From assembly GCA_964030785.1 (NCBI GenBank), contig OZ034972.1:11843319-11907318 (forward strand): a stretch of DNA of 64,000 nt, read 5' to 3'. The DNA comes from Siderastrea siderea (lineage: Eukaryota; Cnidaria; Anthozoa; Scleractinia; Rhizangiidae). Below are positions 59,754 through 64,000 of the stretch, piece after piece; position 1 is the first letter of the stretch; every line of letters begins with the position of its first letter. The notes below the pieces were generated by a model that was given only the letters and a program-made list of their open reading frames with translations, was not told where the DNA came from and searched no databases. The position numbers were made by a program, and so were the translations under genes.

Positions 59754-59912
59754 CACTTAACTCTCGTTATAACGGACAACATCGGGACGAAGATTCAGTG
59801 TCCGTAATAGAGGAAGCCCGAAATAGCGGGAGTTGTTTCCAGTAATTTCTTATTCCCCAGACTTCAGCTACTGTCCGTAATAACGAGTTGTCCGCCAGGC
59901 GAGAGTTGACTG
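59754..59912. mobile_element. pogo-like MITE, 159 bp
   Basis: Starts CACTTAACTCTCGTTATAAC and ends GGCGAGAGTTGACTG, with TA on both sides (59752-59753 and 59913-59914). Inner inverse blocks CGGACAAC and GTTGTCCG. The right end has the CAGT-type terminus of pogo elements in inverse; the left is mutated. Confidence 0.72.
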
Positions 59913-59914
59913 TA

Positions 59915-62030
59915 GGTAACACGTGCAAATGTTTATCAGAAGACGTGATGAATTTCGAATTTTTTCCAGCGAATCGTGTCCAATATAATATTACCTGCTT
60001 TCGTTTTCCTTGGAACTAGTACAACTAGTATTCTTCATGGCCAGGTCTATAATGAAAGACAATTCCTTCTCCTATAATTTGAATTAAAATATTTATGCTG
60101 AAGATTGTCTGATGGTGATTTCCTCAACATTTCCTGGTAAGGTTCGAAATTTTCCTGGTAACTTTGAATGCTGATGGCTCCCTCCCGACTACTTTCTGAA
60201 TAATAATATCTAAAAAACGTCCGAATATTGTCTGGCAGTCATTCGAACGTTTTCGATCATATACTGATTTTTCCGAAGACTGGCGCTATCTTCAGAAAAT
60301 TCCCTAGGAAGAGTTGCAGACAAGATAGGGTCTACTATACCCCTAATACAGTTAAACTCGGACCAGAAATTCAATTTACTGTATCTACTTGCTACTGAAT
60401 ACCGAGACGAATGCCTGGAAACTCAGTCCTTGAATAGAATCCGTGGGCCAACCTGTACCGGTGAATATACAACGACTTTCTAGGTTTCTGTTTAGCTGAA
60501 TTTTTCGTGGCATATCCCGGCTAAAAAGTTAAATATGTGCATACCACAAAGCAAATAAGAGACTTTCTTCAGCCATACCTGTTCCGTCAACGTGCCTCTC
60601 CCAGGCAAGGATATGGGCAACAAAAAGTGTGCGACAGTGTCTCGGTTACTGTAAAAGCCCGGGTGGTGCTCTTTACCGCTGCTTACACAATTTCAAAGTA
60701 GAAACAGGGTCGACGCTCTCCCCAGTCTGCATCTTTCGGCGCGTGCTTTTAACTTATGAACTAACTAAGTATTTTAATTCTTTACATAAAGTAAGCTCCA
60801 ATTCGATCTCTCTTTGCTCTTTTCACAGTAAAGCGAAGCTCAAAAAACACATCTGTAGCAGCTACTAGACCTGAACATAACTGTTTCAACTCTTATTTTC
60901 ATCCGTCTGCATAACCTTACCTGATATTATCATCCCAACTACTGTAACGAGGAAACCTAATGCCATTTTAATTTGTTTGAATTGTAACTTTAACTCGTGC
61001 GGATGTGGTAAATAAATAATTAAATGGGCTTGAACTTGAACTTTACTCTACTTTTAATTAAGAGCAGTTTTCATCTGCTGAGGTTCATAGAAAACCTTTT
61101 ACATCATATAATGTAGTTTATAAGCTTGGTGACAAATTCATTAGTGCAGTAACAGGATTCTCTTTCAGCTTATAACTGAATGGTCAGAAAGCAGGGAGAC
61201 GAGGTCCATCTTAACCAAAACAGTTACTTTTGATAAATATTGGTCTCACGCTTTCAAACTTTTTTACTTGGTCTCTTTTTTTCATTAGCACTTTTCAACT
61301 TATTTAAAGCCACCTTAAGTTGATAATACCTTTCGGAAACCTTTAGGAAGAAGCTTGTCTTAGGATAGAGTTCTCTACGTCTCATGGGCGACGGAGACAG
61401 TTTGGAAGTGGTGTCTCTTCTTTGCCGGGTTTTTATACAGTAAACACCTTTATCATACAGCAATTAGCGATGGTAGAATCCTCTGATATTGTTTTACTAA
61501 TCAGGCTCAACTGCTCGAAAAAGTCATAGAAAAAAAATCCATATTGCTTTATTTCTGTCAAAAATATCCGTTAAGTGAATACGTTGACGCCCCGGGTAGA
61601 AAAATGGATTCAATGCCTTGTCCTCAAGAACGCTTGAAAAATTTGTGCGAAAGATTTGCGTCAATCTAACCGATTGATACGAAACAGCAATCCATTTTTC
61701 GTGATTTTCGACTCCAAAATAAAAATATTTCTCCTTTGACTCCGGATATACGTGGGTATGATAAAGGCGATAAAAAGAAATTCGACTTTGTGCGCAAACT
61801 ACCTTGATTAATTGCTTCCTCGTTCATCTAAAATGACTGTAAATTGAGTTTTACACTGCTTGTATTCGGAAATGCAAACGACTAAAGAACATTCACCGCC
61901 TTTTTCAAAGATGTTTTCGGAAGACGATGACTTCTACGTGATGACGTTCATTCTCTTTTTATTGTCCCGTTGCTATAGTTAAGAACGACGCACTTTTTGT
62001 GAAGTTTCAACTATCTTTTCAAGAGTGAAC
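59915..62030. other. Spacer upstream of the LRR-EGF gene
   Basis: No recognised gene. Only short ORFs (60629-60868 and 61254-61463) without domain features. The last part should include the promoter and leader of the next gene. Confidence 0.5.
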
Positions 62031-62124
62031 GTCCAGTGCCTAATCTATCATTTCAAGTCACTTCAGTTGTGCTATCCTTGGATTTCATCAAAAGTCTACA
62101 CGGCTTAAATCGAGTGGTATCAAG

Positions 62125-63960
62125 ATGAGAAGTCTCGCCTGTACGTCATTTACTGTGTTTCTTTATCTTCACATAGTTTCTCGGCAATTTCTAACTGCTC
62201 ATGAACCGGGAAAAGCATTTCATTCGACTGGATGCAGTTACGTAACAAAATATTGCAATTCATGTATAGCGCACGAACTTGGTGGAAAACAGCGCATTTC
62301 GTTGACTGTGGTCAATTGTTCGGCGAAAAATCTGACCGAATTCCCGACAGATTTGCCAAGTACAACTGGAAAACTGGTGCTCAGTTATAACGCGATTCGA
62401 AGATTGAATCTTGAAGGGATGAAGGATATGCGATATCTTAGGGAGTTGTTGATCCAACAAAACAACATTTCTTTTATTAGCGAAGGAAGTTTTCAGAACA
62501 ACTTTGGGTTAGAAAAACTGAAATTGGGGCGCAACAAACTGGTCGCTCTTAAACCAGGAATATTTCGAGGACTGAAAAACTTACTGAAATTACATCTTAA
62601 TCGAAATATGATTTCCCGATTAAAGAATGGAACTTTCCAGCTCTTATTATCGCTAAATGAGCTTGATTTGAGCGGGAATGAAATTTTTGTTATTGAAAAA
62701 GGAGCATTCAATGGCCTAGAACGTTTAACGAATCTTGACTTGGCTCAAAATAAACTGCAACAAGTATTCGAGTTCAATTTCAGGAAACTTACATCGCTAA
62801 GAACATTGAATCTTCAATTCAACTTCATCCACGCAGTTGAAGATGAATCTTTCATTTATTTAGAGCACTTGAAAAATCTTTCCATTAATCATAACAATTT
62901 AACTACTGTACCAAAGGCGCTAAAAAGCCTTAGAGCTTTGATGTTTCTTGATCTAAGTGGCAATTCTCTTGAATTTATACCTATGGAAGCATTTGCACGT
63001 TTACACTCTTTGGAATTCTTAAACCTGAGCTTTTCAAACATCCGAGTTTTTCATGGTAAACATCTGAAAAAATTCTTGCCTAATCTCAGACTTCAAGTTC
63101 ATCATAACCCTCTGGATTGCACGTGTGATTTGCGATGGCTGAGGGAGTGGTTTGATGGCGAACCTCATCAACACATTACACAGTACGAATGGTCTCAAGT
63201 GAAGTGTGAATATCCCAAAAAATTGACTGGAAAATCTCTTACAAGTCTTAACATTACCGATATGACATGCCCATGTGAATATTGCCAGAAGTCTTCGAGG
63301 TGTGTTCCTGGCTGGAAAACGTGCAATTGTGAACAAAGGTGGGCGGGACCATCTTGTACTGACACCTGTCAATCTAATGTCAACGGAAGCGCCATGTCTT
63401 ATGAAATGATGTGTAGTTCTTCGCGAGAGAAGTGTTTTTGTTCCAACATGTCTGAGGTTTGTGTAAAAAATGCTCATTTCACATACCCAAATCAGACCAG
63501 CTGCAATTTGCCTGATTGTGCTTGTAAACCAGGCTACCACGGTGACGGATTTCTTAACTGCACGGATGTTGACGAGTGTGTTAACGCGCATAATTTATGC
63601 CACAAGTACGCTGACTGCATTAACACCGAGGGCTCGTTTCGATGCTCATGTCGTGATGGTTACCAGGGAGACGGGGTGTTATGCCGTTCTATCAAACACT
63701 ATAAGATTGTTGCCATAGTTACTGCCTCAGTTTCCGTTCTGATGTTTCTTGCCTTCGTCGCTACACTGGTATTTTGCTCAGTTCCCAAAAGGCGACAAAG
63801 AGCCAAAGAACCTAATAGATCTCCTCGAGCTGGAGGGAAGAAAAAGAAGAAACAGTCCACCAGAAGATATGTGGACCTGTATAAAATTCGCGAGTTGAGT
63901 TTCACCAACACTGTTTTTAGACAAGGTAAGACTATTGCTGAAAATAAATGGCATAAATAA
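62125..63960 (+). CDS. LRR-EGF type I transmembrane protein
   Basis: 611 codons without an intron. The signal sequence is at residues 1-25. A Cys-containing LRR N-cap leads into about ten leucine-rich repeats (roughly 80-325, e.g. [19 protein letters not shown]). The LRR C-cap follows ([16 protein letters not shown] to MTC, 328-382), then an EGF-like Cys cluster (383-411), a second Cys-rich segment (415-479), and a calcium-binding EGF module (DVDEC...[11 protein letters not shown], 481-520). A membrane helix spans 527-551. The cytoplasmic tail of about 60 residues is basic, with GGKKKKK and a YVDLY motif. It is probably a cell-surface adhesion or recognition receptor; the ligand is unknown. 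A consensus donor CAAG|GTAAGA at 63925/63926 precedes the last 11 codons, so the real tail may be spliced to exons outside the window and the annotated end may be intron sequence. Confidence 0.85.
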   Translation: MRSLACTSFTVFLYLHIVSRQFLTAHEPGKAFHSTGCSYVTKYCNSCIAHELGGKQRISLTVVNCSAKNLTEFPTDLPSTTGKLVLSYNAIRRLNLEGMKDMRYLRELLIQQNNISFISEGSFQNNFGLEKLKLGRNKLVALKPGIFRGLKNLLKLHLNRNMISRLKNGTFQLLLSLNELDLSGNEIFVIEKGAFNGLERLTNLDLAQNKLQQVFEFNFRKLTSLRTLNLQFNFIHAVEDESFIYLEHLKNLSINHNNLTTVPKALKSLRALMFLDLSGNSLEFIPMEAFARLHSLEFLNLSFSNIRVFHGKHLKKFLPNLRLQVHHNPLDCTCDLRWLREWFDGEPHQHITQYEWSQVKCEYPKKLTGKSLTSLNITDMTCPCEYCQKSSRCVPGWKTCNCEQRWAGPSCTDTCQSNVNGSAMSYEMMCSSSREKCFCSNMSEVCVKNAHFTYPNQTSCNLPDCACKPGYHGDGFLNCTDVDECVNAHNLCHKYADCINTEGSFRCSCRDGYQGDGVLCRSIKHYKIVAIVTASVSVLMFLAFVATLVFCSVPKRRQRAKEPNRSPRAGGKKKKKQSTRRYVDLYKIRELSFTNTVFRQGKTIAENKWHK

Positions 63961-63964
63961 TAAA
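63959..63964 (+). other. AATAAA overlapping the stop codon of the LRR-EGF ORF
   Basis: The canonical poly(A) hexamer starts inside the TAA stop (63958-63960). With the donor 33 bp upstream, it could serve an intronically polyadenylated short transcript, or be chance in AT-rich sequence. Confidence 0.35.
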
Positions 63965-64000
63965 GCGTCTTTGGGGTTTTAACAAGTGACAACTTACACT

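Overview
The window is nuclear DNA of an animal, most likely a cnidarian and possibly a stony coral. The evidence is GT-AG introns, two genes for nicotinic-type Cys-loop receptors, long AT-rich spacers, many palindromic TA-flanked miniature transposons and a BEL/Pao LTR retrotransposon. The species is an inference; no ribosomal or mitochondrial marker is present.

Layout. (1) Bases 1-4674 (+) hold the 3' part of a nicotinic acetylcholine receptor (nAChR) alpha-like subunit gene (A), six exons visible, with the first coding exon outside the window. (2) 4.7-9.2 kb is mostly anonymous, apart from a short degenerate ORF whose zinc-motif pattern resembles the N-terminal region of RAG1. (3) 9192-15656 (-) is a near-complete BEL/Pao retrotransposon with both LTRs and a 5-bp target duplication, but with broken reading frames. 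(4) 15.7-32 kb has no recognised gene. It holds several MITE-like palindromes, a long CAAT microsatellite, a 28-bp minisatellite, a tRNA-derived inverted pair and other inverted repeats. (5) 32166-44195 (+) is a complete second nAChR-like subunit gene (B), seven exons, 526 residues. Its 6.3-kb first intron contains a 1.2-kb inverted duplication. (6) 44.2-49.7 kb is spacer rich in TIR elements. (7) 49.7-55.5 kb has a probable divergent promoter and a three-exon gene for a PAP2/AUR1-like membrane phosphotransferase (327 residues). (8) 55.5-62.1 kb is spacer with more TIR elements. (9) 62125-63960 (+) encodes a type I membrane protein with leucine-rich repeats and EGF modules. It has a strong splice donor just before its stop codon, so it may continue past the window.

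The two receptor genes are tandem, same-strand paralogs with the same exon plan. Three internal exons are exactly equal in size (45, 110 and 259 bp) and all intron phases agree. They differ at functional positions. A keeps all canonical agonist-site aromatics but has Met at pore position 9'. B keeps the pore Leu 9' and the vicinal cysteines but lacks both loop C tyrosines. This suggests tandem duplication followed by change in ligand response. The other genes have no obvious functional link to the receptors.
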